Below the pieces are notes generated by a model, which saw only the letters and a program-made list of their open reading frames with translations, was not told where the DNA came from and made no database searches. DNA of 64,000 nt, from the NCBI RefSeq assembly GCF_008704715.1, contig NZ_CP023689.1:5394001-5458000 (forward strand), in the 5' to 3' direction. Every line of letters starts with the position of its first letter. Positions within the stretch are counted from its first letter, which is position 1. Positions 39,274 to 48,216 of this stretch are shown in pieces. The DNA comes from Streptomyces chartreusis (GTDB lineage: Bacteria > Actinomycetota > Actinomycetes > Streptomycetales > Streptomycetaceae). Made by a program: the position numbers and the translations under genes.

Positions 39274-40176
39274 ATGGTCAGTTCACAGCATGACGCCGTA
39301 CATCGGATCTTCCGACAGGAGCCGGATCTCTTAGCCCGCCTCGTGCCGGAGACAGGCGTCAAGTTCCCCGAGTACAGCTCGATCGAGCCGCTCGACACGG
39401 ATCTCACCGAGCTCAGGCCCTTGGAGCGTCGGGTGGACAGCTTCTTCCGGGTCCGTACGGCCGACGACGAAGGCGGGTTTCTGCTCGCTGTCGAGTCGCA
39501 GACCAAGCCGGACCCGGACAAGCACAACAGCTGGACGTATTACCTGGCGCACATGTACGCCAAGTACCGGTTGCCACCGATTCTGGTGGTGGTGTGCCGG
39601 GACAAGAAGACGGCGGCGTGGGCGGAGGAACCCATCTGTATCGGCCGCCATTTCCACACGAGCATGAAGGTCTTTCCACTGGTCCTGGGGCCGAACGGCG
39701 TGCCTCCGGTCACCGACCCGGAGGAGGCCGCGAAGGACCTGGCCCTCACCACATTTTCTGTGCTTGTGAACGCCAAGGAGCCGGGCCTGCTTGCCATACT
39801 GGACGCGGTGGCGCCGGTGGTGGGGCCCAACGTGGACTGGGCGGAATTCATGGAGGCCGGTCTGGACGAAGGTCCGGCCCGCGATCACTGGAGGAAACTG
39901 ATGGCCGTGTACACCCCGAACTTCCCCGGCTTCGGCAGCGTGATGGAGGAGGCGTGGATCCGAGTCCACTCCGACGGTGAGGCGAAGGGCAAGGCCGAGG
40001 GCAAGGCCGAGGGCAAGGCCGAGGACATCCTTCGGGCTCTTGAAGTGCGGGGTGTCGAGGTTTCCGAGTCCGTCCGGGAGCGGGTGATGGCCTGCGTCGA
40101 CCTGGATCAGCTGGGGACTTGGTTCGACCGCTCCCTGACCGTGGAGACCGCCGAGGGACTGTTCGCCGAGGCGTAA
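39274..40176 (+). CDS. Rpn-like PD-(D/E)XK protein
   Basis: 300 residues from ATG 39274 (MVSSQHDAVHRIFRQEPDLL), chosen because Streptomyces homologues, as I recall, start at this phrase; ATG 39202 would add 24. The central LLAVESQTKPDPDKHNSWTY has the E-x-Q of the Rpn/PDDEXK_ family, and LPPILVVVC is the neighbouring strand. Related to recombination-promoting nucleases and to transposase-31 proteins. Residues about 238-250 are a GKAE repeat made of three exact 12-base copies. Streptomyces carries many such genes; whether it cuts DNA is untested. Confidence 0.8.
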   Translation: MVSSQHDAVHRIFRQEPDLLARLVPETGVKFPEYSSIEPLDTDLTELRPLERRVDSFFRVRTADDEGGFLLAVESQTKPDPDKHNSWTYYLAHMYAKYRLPPILVVVCRDKKTAAWAEEPICIGRHFHTSMKVFPLVLGPNGVPPVTDPEEAAKDLALTTFSVLVNAKEPGLLAILDAVAPVVGPNVDWAEFMEAGLDEGPARDHWRKLMAVYTPNFPGFGSVMEEAWIRVHSDGEAKGKAEGKAEGKAEDILRALEVRGVEVSESVRERVMACVDLDQLGTWFDRSLTVETAEGLFAEA

Positions 40177-40190
40177 GCGACCAAGCAAAA

Positions 40191-40218
40191 GGCGCCCGGC
40201 GGTGGATTGCCGGGCGCC
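40191..40218. terminator. Terminator between Rpn-like gene and serC
   Basis: GGCGCCCGGC (40191-40200), loop GGTGGATT, GCCGGGCGCC (40209-40218). Ten perfect pairs between convergent genes, preceded by AAAA on the left and so usable both ways. Confidence 0.85.
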
Positions 40219-40242
40219 CCTCGTGTGTCGTGGGAGAAGTGG

Positions 40243-41361
40243 TTACAGCTTCTCGATCACGTAGTCCACGCACTTCGTCAGTGCCTCGATGTCCGCCGGG
40301 TCGATCGCCGGGAACATCGCTACGCGGAGCTGGTTGCGGCCGAGCTTGCGGTAGGGCTCGGTGTCGACGATGCCGTTGGCGCGGAGGACCTTGGCGACGG
40401 CCGCCGCGTCGACCTCGTCGGTGAAGTCGATCGTGCCGATGACCGCCGAGCGCTTGGCCGGGTCCGTGACGAACGGGTTGGCGTACTTGATGTCCTCGGC
40501 CCAGCCGTACAGCGTGCGGGCGGAGGTGGCCGTGCGGCGCACCGCCCAGTCCAGGCCGCCCTGGCCGTTGATCCACTCCAGCTGCTGGTTCAGCAGGAAG
40601 AGGGTCGAGAGGGCCGGGGTGTTGTACGTCTGGTTCTTGCGGGAGTTGTCGATCGCCGTGGGCAGCGAGAAGAACTCCGGGATGTGGCGGCCGGACGCGT
40701 GGATGCGCTCGGCGCGCTCGATCGCGGCCGGGGAGAAGACGCCGATCCACAGGCCGCCGTCGGAGGCGAAGGACTTCTGCGGGGCGAAGTAGTAGACGTC
40801 CGTCTCGGAGACGTCGACCGGCAGGCCGCCGGCGCCCGAGGTGGCGTCGACCAGGACCAGCGCGCCCTCGTCGGCGCCGGCCACGCGCTTGATCGGCATG
40901 GCCACACCGGTGGACGTCTCGTTGTGGGTGAAGGCGTAGACGTCGACGCCGGCCTCGGCGACCGCCTCCGGGTGCGTGCCCGGGTCGCTGGTGATGACGT
41001 CGGGCTCGGCGAGCCACGGGGCGAGCTTGGCGGCCTTGGCGAACTTGGAGCTGAACTCACCGAAGGTGAGGTGCTGCGACTTGTTCTCGATCAGGCCGTG
41101 CGTCGCGATGTCCCAGAACGCGGTGGAGCCGCCGTTGCCGAGGATCACCTCGTAGCCGTCCGGCAGCTGGAACAGGTCGCGGATGCCCTCGCGCACCTGG
41201 CCGACCAGGTTCTTGACGGGTGCCTGGCGGTGGGAGGTACCGAGGAGGGAGGCTCCGGTCGCGGCCAGCGCGTCCAGCGCTTCCGTCCGCACCTTGGAGG
41301 GGCCCGCGCCGAAACGTCCGTCGGCGGGCTTGATGTCAGCGGGAATCTGGATCTCAGCCAC
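40243..41361 (-). CDS. serC: Phosphoserine aminotransferase SerC
   Basis: 372 residues from ATG 41361. Class V PLP enzyme of the actinobacterial SerC type: FGAGPSKVR near the start, LGTSHRQAPV, GNGGSTAFWD, LVDATSGAGGLPVDV with the PLP-contacting Asp, and YYFAPQKSFAS with the Schiff-base Lys196. It converts 3-phosphohydroxypyruvate and glutamate to phosphoserine, on the path to serine, and also serves pyridoxal phosphate synthesis in some bacteria. A pdxH gene lies 20 kb away but not in an operon. Confidence 0.95.
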   Translation of the reverse strand: MAEIQIPADIKPADGRFGAGPSKVRTEALDALAATGASLLGTSHRQAPVKNLVGQVREGIRDLFQLPDGYEVILGNGGSTAFWDIATHGLIENKSQHLTFGEFSSKFAKAAKLAPWLAEPDVITSDPGTHPEAVAEAGVDVYAFTHNETSTGVAMPIKRVAGADEGALVLVDATSGAGGLPVDVSETDVYYFAPQKSFASDGGLWIGVFSPAAIERAERIHASGRHIPEFFSLPTAIDNSRKNQTYNTPALSTLFLLNQQLEWINGQGGLDWAVRRTATSARTLYGWAEDIKYANPFVTDPAKRSAVIGTIDFTDEVDAAAVAKVLRANGIVDTEPYRKLGRNQLRVAMFPAIDPADIEALTKCVDYVIEKL

Positions 41362-41543
41362 GGGGTGAGGTTAGCCGTTCCGGGAAACCTGGGTGAAACC
41401 TCGTCCGTCGGGTGAGACGGCGTTTCGGTGGCCGTCACCCTGCGGGGCTGCCGCCCCCGGACCCCGCTCCCGCCCGGAACGTGCCTCGCCCTCGAACGCC
41501 GGACGGGCTGATCGATTACCGGCCGGGCTGATTGAGTGGACGT

Positions 41544-44456
41544 ATGTCGGAACTTGAGGCAGAGCTGCGCAAGGCCGTCCGGGGTGAGGTCGGGTTCGAC
41601 GTCACCTCTCGGGCGTTGACGACGATGGACGCCTCCAACTACCGGCGAGTGCCACTCGGTGTGGTCGCACCACATGACGCCGACGACGTCGCCGCCGTAC
41701 TGGAGGTGTGTCGGGACCACATGGTGCCGGTGGTGGCACGGGGCGGCGGTACATCGATCGCCGGTCAGGCCACCGGCACCGGCATCGTCCTGGACTTCAC
41801 CCGGCACATGAACGGACTCGTGTCCCTGGACCCGGACACCCGCACCGCCGTCGTCCAGCCCGGCCTCGTCCTCGACCGGCTCCAGGAGGCCGCCGCCCCG
41901 CACGGCCTCCGCTTCGGACCCGACCCCTCCACCCACAGCCGCTGCACCCTCGGCGGCATGATCGGCAACAACTCCTGCGGCTCGCACTCGGTGGCCTGGG
42001 GCACCACCGCCGACAGCGTGCGGGAGCTGGACGTCATCAGCGGGCGCGGGGAGCGGCTGCGGCTCGGACAGGACTGGGCCGGCGCGCCAGAGGGACTGCG
42101 GGAGGTGGTGGACGGGGAACTGGCCCGGCTGCGCACCGGCTTCCCCGAGCTTCCCCGCCGCATCTCCGGCTACGCGCTCGACGCGCTTCTGCCCGAGAAC
42201 GGCGCCGACGTCGCCCGTTCCTTCTGCGGCAGCGAGGGCACCCTCGGCATCGTCACCGAGGCGGTCGTACGGCTCGTCGAGGCGCCACGCGCGCGTGCGC
42301 TCGCCGTGCTGGGGTACGGCGACGAGGGCGCCGCCGCCGAGGCGGCTGCCGGGCTGCTGCCGTACGGGCCGCTGACCGTGGAGGGCATGGCCGCCGACCT
42401 GGTGCCCTCGGCGCACGTGCTGCCCAGGGGCGGCGCCTGGCTGTTCGTCGAGACGGGCGGGGAGTCGCAGGACGAGGCACGCGCGCGTGCGGAGGCGATC
42501 GTGCGGGCCGCCGACGTCGTCGGATCGACGGTCGTCACCGACCCGGGCGGGCAGCGGGCCCTGTGGCGCATCCGGGAGGACGCCAGCGGCACGGCGACCC
42601 GGATGCCGGACGGTGGGGGCACCTCCCTGCTTGAGCGAAGCCGAAAGCTCGGGGGAGAGGCGTGGCCCGGCTGGGAGGACTGCGCGGTGCCGCCGCAGCG
42701 GCTCGGGGCGTACCTGCGGGACTTCCGCGCGCTGCTGACCGCGCACGGGCTGCGCGGGACGCCGTACGGGCACTTCGGGGACGGCTGCATCCACGTCCGT
42801 ATCGACTTCGACCTGCTGACGGAGCCGGGCGTCGCCGCCTTCCGGCGGTTCTCGGAGGAGCTCGCCGAGGTCGTCGTGGCGCACGGCGGCTCGCTGTCCG
42901 GGGAGCACGGGGACGGGCAGGCGCGTGCCGAGTTGCTGCCGAAGATGTACGGCCACGACATGGTCCGGCTCTTCGAACGGGCCAAGGGGGTCTGGGACCC
43001 CGACGACCTGCTCAACCCCGGGATGCTGGTGCGCCCGGCTCCCCTCGACGCCGACCTCCGCTTCTCCGTCCTGCCCCGTGAGCCCGTGGACGTCGCCTTC
43101 GGCTACCCGGCCGACGGCGGCGACTTCTCGGCGGCCGTACGGCGCTGCGTCGGGGTCGCCAAGTGCCGTACGACATCGGCGGCCGGCCCGGCCGTCATGT
43201 GCCCGTCGTTCCGGGCGACCGGCGAGGAGGAGCACTCCACGCGCGGGCGTGCCCGGCTGCTGCACGAGATGCTCGCCGGGGAACTGGTGACCGACGGCTG
43301 GCGCTCGACCGAGGTGCGTGACGCCCTCGACCTGTGCCTGGCCTGCAAGGGCTGCCGGTCCGACTGCCCGGTCGAGGTCGACATGGCCACGTACAAGGCG
43401 GAGTTCCTGCACCACCACTACGAGGGCCGCAGGCGCCCGGCCGCGCACCACAGCATGGGCCGGCTGCCGCAGTGGCTGCGTCTCGTGGCACGCACGCGTA
43501 CCGCTCCGCTGGTCAACGTGCTCGCCGCCGTCCCGCCCTTTGCGTGGGCGGCGAAGCGGCTCGGCGGGATCGCGCCGGAGCGGGACATCCCGCGGCTGGC
43601 GGCACGGACGTTCAGCCGCTGGTGGGAGCGGCGGGAGAAGGCCCCCGTCGGCACGGGCGGCGACCTCGTCCTCCTGTGGCCGGACACCTTCACCGAGCAC
43701 CTGTCGCCGAACGTGGGGCAGGCGGCCGTACGGGTGCTGGAGGCGGCCGGGCTGCGGGTGGCGCTGCCGCCGACGGTGCGGTGGCGGACGCCGTCCGGGG
43801 GCGGGGAGGAGGTGACCGTGGCGATGGATCCGGTGTCGCTGCTGCGCGGCCGGGAGCGGGTGTGCTGCGGCCTGACGTACATCTCCACGGGGCAGCTCGA
43901 CCGGGCCCGCGCGGTGTTGCGGCGCACGCTCGACCTGATGGAGCCGGTGCTGGGGACGGCCGCGCCGGTCGTGGTCCTGGAGCCGAGCTGCGCCGCGGCC
44001 CTGCGCTCGGACCTGCCGGAACTGCTGCACGACGATCCGCGGGCCCGTCGGCTGGCCGACCGTGTCCTGACCTTCGCGGAGGCGCTGGAGCGGCACGCAC
44101 CCGACTGGACGCCGCCGCGCGTCGAGCGGCCTGTGGTCGGCCAGACCCACTGCCACCAGCACGCGGTGCTGGGTGACGCGCCCGATGGCCGTCTGCGCGA
44201 GGCGGCGGGTCTCGCCGGGGAGCTGAGCGGCGGCTGCTGCGGTCTCGCGGGCAACTTCGGCTTCGAGAAGGGGCACTACGAGGTGTCGGTGGCGTGCGCG
44301 GAGGAACAGGTGCTGCCGGCGGTGCGGGGAGCGGGGGAGGGGGCGGTGGTGCTGGCGGACGGGTACTCCTGCCGGACCCAGCTGGAGCAGTTGGCCGGGG
44401 TGCGGGGGCGGCATTTGGCGGAGGTGTTGGCGGAGGGGCTGGGGGCGTCCGGGTAG
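41544..44456 (+). CDS. FAD-linked oxidase fused to Fe-S/CCG domain (D-lactate/glycolate dehydrogenase-like)
   Basis: 970 residues from ATG 41544. The N-terminal 460 residues are a PCMH-type FAD oxidase: VPVVARGGGTSIAGQATGTG, DPSTHSRCTLGGMIGNNSCG, FCGSEGTLGIVTEAV, HGDGQARAEL. Residues 530-970 are GlpC-like: CLACKGCRSDCPVE ligates a 4Fe-4S cluster near residue 600, and two CCG blocks (RVCCGLTYISTG, LSGGCCGLAGNFG) hold the second site. Likely oxidises D-lactate, glycolate or a related 2-hydroxy acid into the respiratory chain. A 15-residue insert at about 358-372 comes from a dispersed repeat (42614-42660). Upstream DNA is divergent from serC. Confidence 0.92.
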   Translation: MSELEAELRKAVRGEVGFDVTSRALTTMDASNYRRVPLGVVAPHDADDVAAVLEVCRDHMVPVVARGGGTSIAGQATGTGIVLDFTRHMNGLVSLDPDTRTAVVQPGLVLDRLQEAAAPHGLRFGPDPSTHSRCTLGGMIGNNSCGSHSVAWGTTADSVRELDVISGRGERLRLGQDWAGAPEGLREVVDGELARLRTGFPELPRRISGYALDALLPENGADVARSFCGSEGTLGIVTEAVVRLVEAPRARALAVLGYGDEGAAAEAAAGLLPYGPLTVEGMAADLVPSAHVLPRGGAWLFVETGGESQDEARARAEAIVRAADVVGSTVVTDPGGQRALWRIREDASGTATRMPDGGGTSLLERSRKLGGEAWPGWEDCAVPPQRLGAYLRDFRALLTAHGLRGTPYGHFGDGCIHVRIDFDLLTEPGVAAFRRFSEELAEVVVAHGGSLSGEHGDGQARAELLPKMYGHDMVRLFERAKGVWDPDDLLNPGMLVRPAPLDADLRFSVLPREPVDVAFGYPADGGDFSAAVRRCVGVAKCRTTSAAGPAVMCPSFRATGEEEHSTRGRARLLHEMLAGELVTDGWRSTEVRDALDLCLACKGCRSDCPVEVDMATYKAEFLHHHYEGRRRPAAHHSMGRLPQWLRLVARTRTAPLVNVLAAVPPFAWAAKRLGGIAPERDIPRLAARTFSRWWERREKAPVGTGGDLVLLWPDTFTEHLSPNVGQAAVRVLEAAGLRVALPPTVRWRTPSGGGEEVTVAMDPVSLLRGRERVCCGLTYISTGQLDRARAVLRRTLDLMEPVLGTAAPVVVLEPSCAAALRSDLPELLHDDPRARRLADRVLTFAEALERHAPDWTPPRVERPVVGQTHCHQHAVLGDAPDGRLREAAGLAGELSGGCCGLAGNFGFEKGHYEVSVACAEEQVLPAVRGAGEGAVVLADGYSCRTQLEQLAGVRGRHLAEVLAEGLGASG
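42614..42660 (+). repeat. Dispersed hairpin repeat translated in frame
   Basis: GGGGGCACCTCCC ... TTGAGCGAAGCCGAAAGCTC ... GGGGGAG inside the FAD oxidase gene, giving GGTSLLERSRKLGG. Matches the inverted-repeat element I know from Streptomyces intergenic DNA (CTCGAGCGAAGCCGAGAG core). The flanking reading PDG-EAWPGWEDC is continuous without it. Confidence 0.72.
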
Positions 44457-44754
44457 GTGGGGGACGCGGGTGGTGACGGCTCGTACCGGTCCGCGGGGGA
44501 GTGGGGGCTGGTCGCGCGGTTCCCCGCGCCCCCAGGGGGTTGCAGGGCCGTCGGCTGATTGTTCGGCCTGGCGGGGGCCGGCCGTGCGCGATTCCCCGCG
44601 CCCTGGGGGGTGTACGCCGATCGTGAGGGGGCGGGCGTACGAGGTGAGCTCGTGCGGGGGCCCGCATAGGCTGGATGATCACCAGCTTGTTCGACCTCTG
44701 AGGTCGCGGCCGTCGACCCCCCGGCCGCCTCGCCCGGCACCGACAGGAGCCCCC
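44457..44754. repeat. Intergenic region with two inverted copies of the dispersed repeat
   Basis: About 300 bases with no gene. Two copies of the repeat occur in reverse orientation: TCGCGCGGTTCCCCGCGCCC in 44511-44530 and GCGCGATTCCCCGCGCCCTG in 44586-44605. Each is followed by a GGGGG run that could pair with it. The right end carries the ribosome site GACAGGAG (44742-44749) of the next gene. Confidence 0.75.
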
Positions 44755-45879
44755 ATGCCCCTCCTCCTCCGGCCCATCACCCGCGACGAGCATCTGGCCT
44801 TCGTCGCGGCCCGCCCGTCCGCGAGCCATATGCAGGTCCCGTCCTGGGGCGACGTGAAGCCGGACTGGAGAGCGGAGAGTGTGGGCTGGTTCGACGGGGA
44901 GGGGCGCATGGCGGGCGCGGGGCTGGTGCTCTACCGGCCGCTGCCGAAGCTGAAGCGCTACCTGGCGTATCTGCCCGAGGGCCCGCTGATCGACTGGCAC
45001 GCGCCCGACCTCGTGGAGCGGTGGCTGGAGCCGATGCTCGCGTATCTCAAGGGCCAGGGCGCCTTCTCCGTGAAGATGGGCCCGCCCGTCGTCGCGCGGC
45101 GCTGGAACACCGAGGCCGTGAAGGCGGCCATCGCCGACCCGGCCGCCCGCCGGCTGCGGGACGCGGAGCCGACGTCGTACGAACCGGGCGCCCAGGACAT
45201 CGCCGACCGGCTGCGGCGGTCCGGCTGGCGGCAGACCGAGCCGGGCGGCGAGGACGGCTTCGCCGCCGGGCAGCCGCGCTACGTCTGCCAGGTGCCGTTC
45301 GCCGGCCGGACGCCGGACGACATCCACCGCGGCCTCAACCAGCAGTGGCGGCGCAACATCAAGAAGGCCGAGAAGGCGGGCGTGAAGGTCGTGCAGGGCG
45401 GCTACGAGGACCTGCCCGTGTTCTACGACCTCTACGTCGAGACCGCCGAGCGCGACCGTTTCATCCCGCGCCCGCTGCCCTACTTCCAGCGCATGTTCAC
45501 CGCCCTCACCGCCGAGCACCCCGACCGGATGCGGCTCTACCTCGCCCACCACGACGGCGACACCCTCGCCGCCGCCACGATGCTGACCGTCGGCGAGCAC
45601 GTCTGGTACTCCTACGGCGCCTCCACCAGCCGCAAGCGCGAGGTCCAGCCCAACAACGCCATGCAGTGGCGAATGATGACCGACGCCCATGAACTCGGCG
45701 CCGCCGTCTACGACTTCCGAGGCATCACCGACACGCTGGAGGAGTCCAACCACCTGCTCGGCCTGCTGCGGTTCAAGGTGGGCGCCGGCGGTGAGGCGAT
45801 CGAGTACCTGGGGGAGTGGGACTTCCCGCTCAACCGGATGCTGCACAAGGCGTTGGACCTGTACATGGCGCGCCGCTGA
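44755..45879 (+). CDS. FemAB/FemX-type peptidoglycan bridge aminoacyltransferase
   Basis: 374 residues from ATG 44755. The fold is two GNAT-like domains: HMQVPSWGDVKPDWRAESVG in the first, and RNIKKAEKAGVKVVQGGYED, FIPRPLPYFQRMFTAL, WYSYGASTSRKREVQPNNAM, and VYDFRGITDTLEESNHLLGL in the second. The Lys-rich helix and final glycine-rich phrase are typical of FemX. It likely transfers an amino acid from aminoacyl-tRNA to lipid II or uncrosslinked stem peptide, in Streptomyces usually glycine onto LL-diaminopimelate. No membrane helix. Confidence 0.9.
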   Translation: MPLLLRPITRDEHLAFVAARPSASHMQVPSWGDVKPDWRAESVGWFDGEGRMAGAGLVLYRPLPKLKRYLAYLPEGPLIDWHAPDLVERWLEPMLAYLKGQGAFSVKMGPPVVARRWNTEAVKAAIADPAARRLRDAEPTSYEPGAQDIADRLRRSGWRQTEPGGEDGFAAGQPRYVCQVPFAGRTPDDIHRGLNQQWRRNIKKAEKAGVKVVQGGYEDLPVFYDLYVETAERDRFIPRPLPYFQRMFTALTAEHPDRMRLYLAHHDGDTLAAATMLTVGEHVWYSYGASTSRKREVQPNNAMQWRMMTDAHELGAAVYDFRGITDTLEESNHLLGLLRFKVGAGGEAIEYLGEWDFPLNRMLHKALDLYMARR

Positions 45880-46022
45880 TTCCCGGCCCCCCGGTCCAGC
45901 CGTCCAGCCGTCCACACTCTGGGACAGTGGCATAACGGGTTCACACACCTGACGGAGTCCACTACCCTGGACTCGGAAGTGCAGTGCGATGAACGAACCC
46001 GAGTCGAGCCCCTGGAACGCCC

Positions 46023-46964
46023 GTGAGTACCCCTGACGCCGCCACGCCCTCACCGACCCTCACCAGGGCCGTCCCTGAGCCGTCGGCCGGTGCCCCGCGT
46101 CGCTGGGGCTCGCTCGGTCCCGTGGGCCTGGTGCTGGCCGGCGGGATCTCGGTGCAGTTCGGCGGCGCCCTCGCGGTGAGCCTGATGCCGCGGGCCGGTG
46201 CGCTCGGTGTGGTGGCGCTGCGGCTGCTGGTCGCGGCGATCGTCCTGCTGGTGGTCTGCCGCCCCCGGCTGCGCGGTCACTCCCGCACCGACTGGAGCAC
46301 GGTGATCGTCTTCGGCATCACCATGGCCGCGATGAACGGCCTCTTCTACCAGTCGGTCGCCCGCATCCCCCTGGGTCCCGCGGTCACCCTGGAGGTCCTC
46401 GGCCCGCTCGCCCTCTCCGTCCTGAGCTCGCGCCGCGCCGTCAACTTCGTCTGGGCCGGACTCGCGCTCGCCGGTGTCTTCCTCCTCGGCGGCGGAGGCT
46501 TCGGCAGCCTCGATCCCATAGGTGTCGTATTCGCCCTGGCTGCCGGCGCCATGTGGGCGGCCTACATAATCTTCAGCGCCCGCACGGGCCGACGCTTCCC
46601 CCAGGCCGACGGACTCGCCCTCGCGATGGCGGTGGGAGCCGTACTGTTCCTGCCCCTGGGCATCGCCGAGTCCGGTACGAAGCTCACCGACCCGGTGACC
46701 ATCGGGCTGGGCGCGGCCGTGGCGATCCTCTCCTCGGTCCTGCCCTACACCCTCGAACTCCTCGCCCTGCGCCGCCTGCCCGCGGCGACCTTCGCCATCC
46801 TGATGAGCCTGGAACCGGCCGTCGCCGCCACCGCCGGCTTCCTCATCCTCGACCAGGCCCTCTCCGCGCTACAGGCCCTGGCCATCGCCCTGGTCATCGC
46901 GGCGAGCATGGGAGCGGTGCGGACCCAGGTGGGACGGGGGCGCGCGAAGACCGTGACCAGTTGA
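46023..46964 (+). CDS. EamA-family (RhtA-like) exporter
   Basis: 313 residues from GTG 46023. Ten membrane helices as two EamA repeats: first 30-155 (GGISVQFGGALAVSLMPRAG ... GVFLLGGGGFGSLD), second 165-300 (GVVFALAAGAMWAAYIIFSA ... LEPAVAATAGFLILDQ). The FYQSVARIPLGPAVTLEVLG motif is typical of amino-acid exporters such as RhtA. Substrate not determinable. Confidence 0.9.
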   Translation: MSTPDAATPSPTLTRAVPEPSAGAPRRWGSLGPVGLVLAGGISVQFGGALAVSLMPRAGALGVVALRLLVAAIVLLVVCRPRLRGHSRTDWSTVIVFGITMAAMNGLFYQSVARIPLGPAVTLEVLGPLALSVLSSRRAVNFVWAGLALAGVFLLGGGGFGSLDPIGVVFALAAGAMWAAYIIFSARTGRRFPQADGLALAMAVGAVLFLPLGIAESGTKLTDPVTIGLGAAVAILSSVLPYTLELLALRRLPAATFAILMSLEPAVAATAGFLILDQALSALQALAIALVIAASMGAVRTQVGRGRAKTVTS

Positions 46965-47127
46965 GGCGGCAGCGCTCCAGGGCACGGCACAGCGCCAGCG
47001 CTTCACGCGGTGGCGGAGGAGGACGACTTGCGAGTCGAAGGTGCGGGTCTCGACGAGAACACCACCTTCGGAACCGACAGCAAGACCGTCGGACGCTGTA
47101 GGACCCATAGCGACTCGCGGAGCCGAT

Positions 47128-48012
47128 TCAGCGCATCAGCAGGTCCCGGACGGCCAGGCCGTACCGAGTGCGCAGGCGGCGCAGTTCCCACAGGCCCACC
47201 GCTGTGACGGAGACCGGGGCGCCCAGGATGAACACGTACCGGATCAGGGCCGGCACGCCCGGGTGGGCGCCGGTGAGCACGTCGATCAGCGCCATCTCCC
47301 ACGCCAACGCCATGATCAGCAGCGGCGGCACCGTCTCGTGGATGTCCGCGGTGCGGAACACGTGCTGGACGGCGAGTCCCACGCCCCAGACGACGAAGGG
47401 CATCACCCAGAAGAGGATGAAGAGGGTGGCCACAAGCTGGATGATCTTCATCGCCGTCAGCGAGCCCTCCGCGAGAGGGCTGCCCTTGTAGAACCCCGAG
47501 AGCACGACGATCGGGAAGACGGAGGCCGCCGCCATCATGGCCACGATCGCGCCGAAGCACCGCCCGGCCCGGCGCAGCAGGTCCCGTCGCGCCGCCGGAG
47601 CGGCCAGGCCGTACAGGATGCCGACAATGACCGGGAGGGTCGCCGCCAGCGCCAGGGCACTGGTCCACGACTTGTCGACCTGCTCGCTCGCCGTATCGCT
47701 CAGCTTGGTGGAGAGCTTGTAGGTGTAGGACATCCACAGGAACGCGCCTACGCCGACCCAGGTCCTGATCTTCCGCATCCGGGCCACCTCCGGGTCCGAG
47801 ACGATGCCCGGCCGTGACGGTGTGAAGACCCTGCGCGCGGTGTGGATGGGGCCGATCCGCCGCCGCAGCCGCGTGATCGGCCCGCCCGGCGGCGGCACCG
47901 GCGGCCCCGGGTAGGGCGGCTGGGGCTGGGGCGGCACGTAGGGCTGGGGCGGCTGCGGCGGGTAGGGCTGTGGCCCCTGGGGCGGCTGTCCGCCCGGGTT
48001 CCAGTTGCTCAT
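47128..48012 (-). CDS. Membrane protein with Pro-rich N-terminus
   Basis: 294 residues from ATG 48012 with GGGGGACG upstream. Residues 1-50 are a Pro/Gln/Tyr-rich disordered tail (GGQPPQGPQPYPPQPPQPYV). Five or so membrane helices follow from about residue 90 (AFLWMSYTYKLST, ALALAATLPVIVGILYGLAA, CFGAIVAMMAAASVFPIVVL, IIQLVATLFILFWVMPFVVW, LIRYVFILGAPVSVTAVGLW). No known family or catalytic motif. Divergent from the carboxylase operon across a short region containing a palindrome. Confidence 0.65.
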   Translation of the reverse strand: MSNWNPGGQPPQGPQPYPPQPPQPYVPPQPQPPYPGPPVPPPGGPITRLRRRIGPIHTARRVFTPSRPGIVSDPEVARMRKIRTWVGVGAFLWMSYTYKLSTKLSDTASEQVDKSWTSALALAATLPVIVGILYGLAAPAARRDLLRRAGRCFGAIVAMMAAASVFPIVVLSGFYKGSPLAEGSLTAMKIIQLVATLFILFWVMPFVVWGVGLAVQHVFRTADIHETVPPLLIMALAWEMALIDVLTGAHPGVPALIRYVFILGAPVSVTAVGLWELRRLRTRYGLAVRDLLMR

Positions 48013-48128
48013 CGTTCGTCCCCCGATATGCGAGTTGGCGCCGCGATGGGCGCGATCGCCGAGTGTATTGAGCACACAGCGTCCGCACAGCCCTCACCCC
48101 CGGTCGTGCACGGAACGACCGCAATTAT

Positions 48129-48142
48129 GCAAGCGTGCTTGC
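48129..48142 (+). promoter_or_regulatory. Palindrome in front of the CoA-pathway operon
   Basis: GCAAGC-GT-GCTTGC, a perfect inverted repeat, 75 bases upstream of the TIGR03084 gene and within an AT-rich island (AATTATGCAAGC ... TTGTTTTC). TetR proteins that sense acyl-CoA commonly bind such sites; the operon ends with a TetR gene, so it is the likely partner. Confidence 0.68.
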
Positions 48143-48216
48143 TTGTTTTCTTGGGCGCTGCCATGCTCCTCACCGCACCACCCCGCACACCGCCGTGCCC
48201 CGAGGGGAGCGCACCC

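Noticed and set aside
41145..44414. Very long minus-strand reading frame opposite the FAD oxidase
   Set aside because: High-GC shadow; codon pattern and motifs belong to the plus-strand gene.
46965..47127. Short plus-strand reading frame after the EamA gene (47010 onward)
   Set aside because: No ribosome site, no recognisable domain and it runs into the opposite gene.
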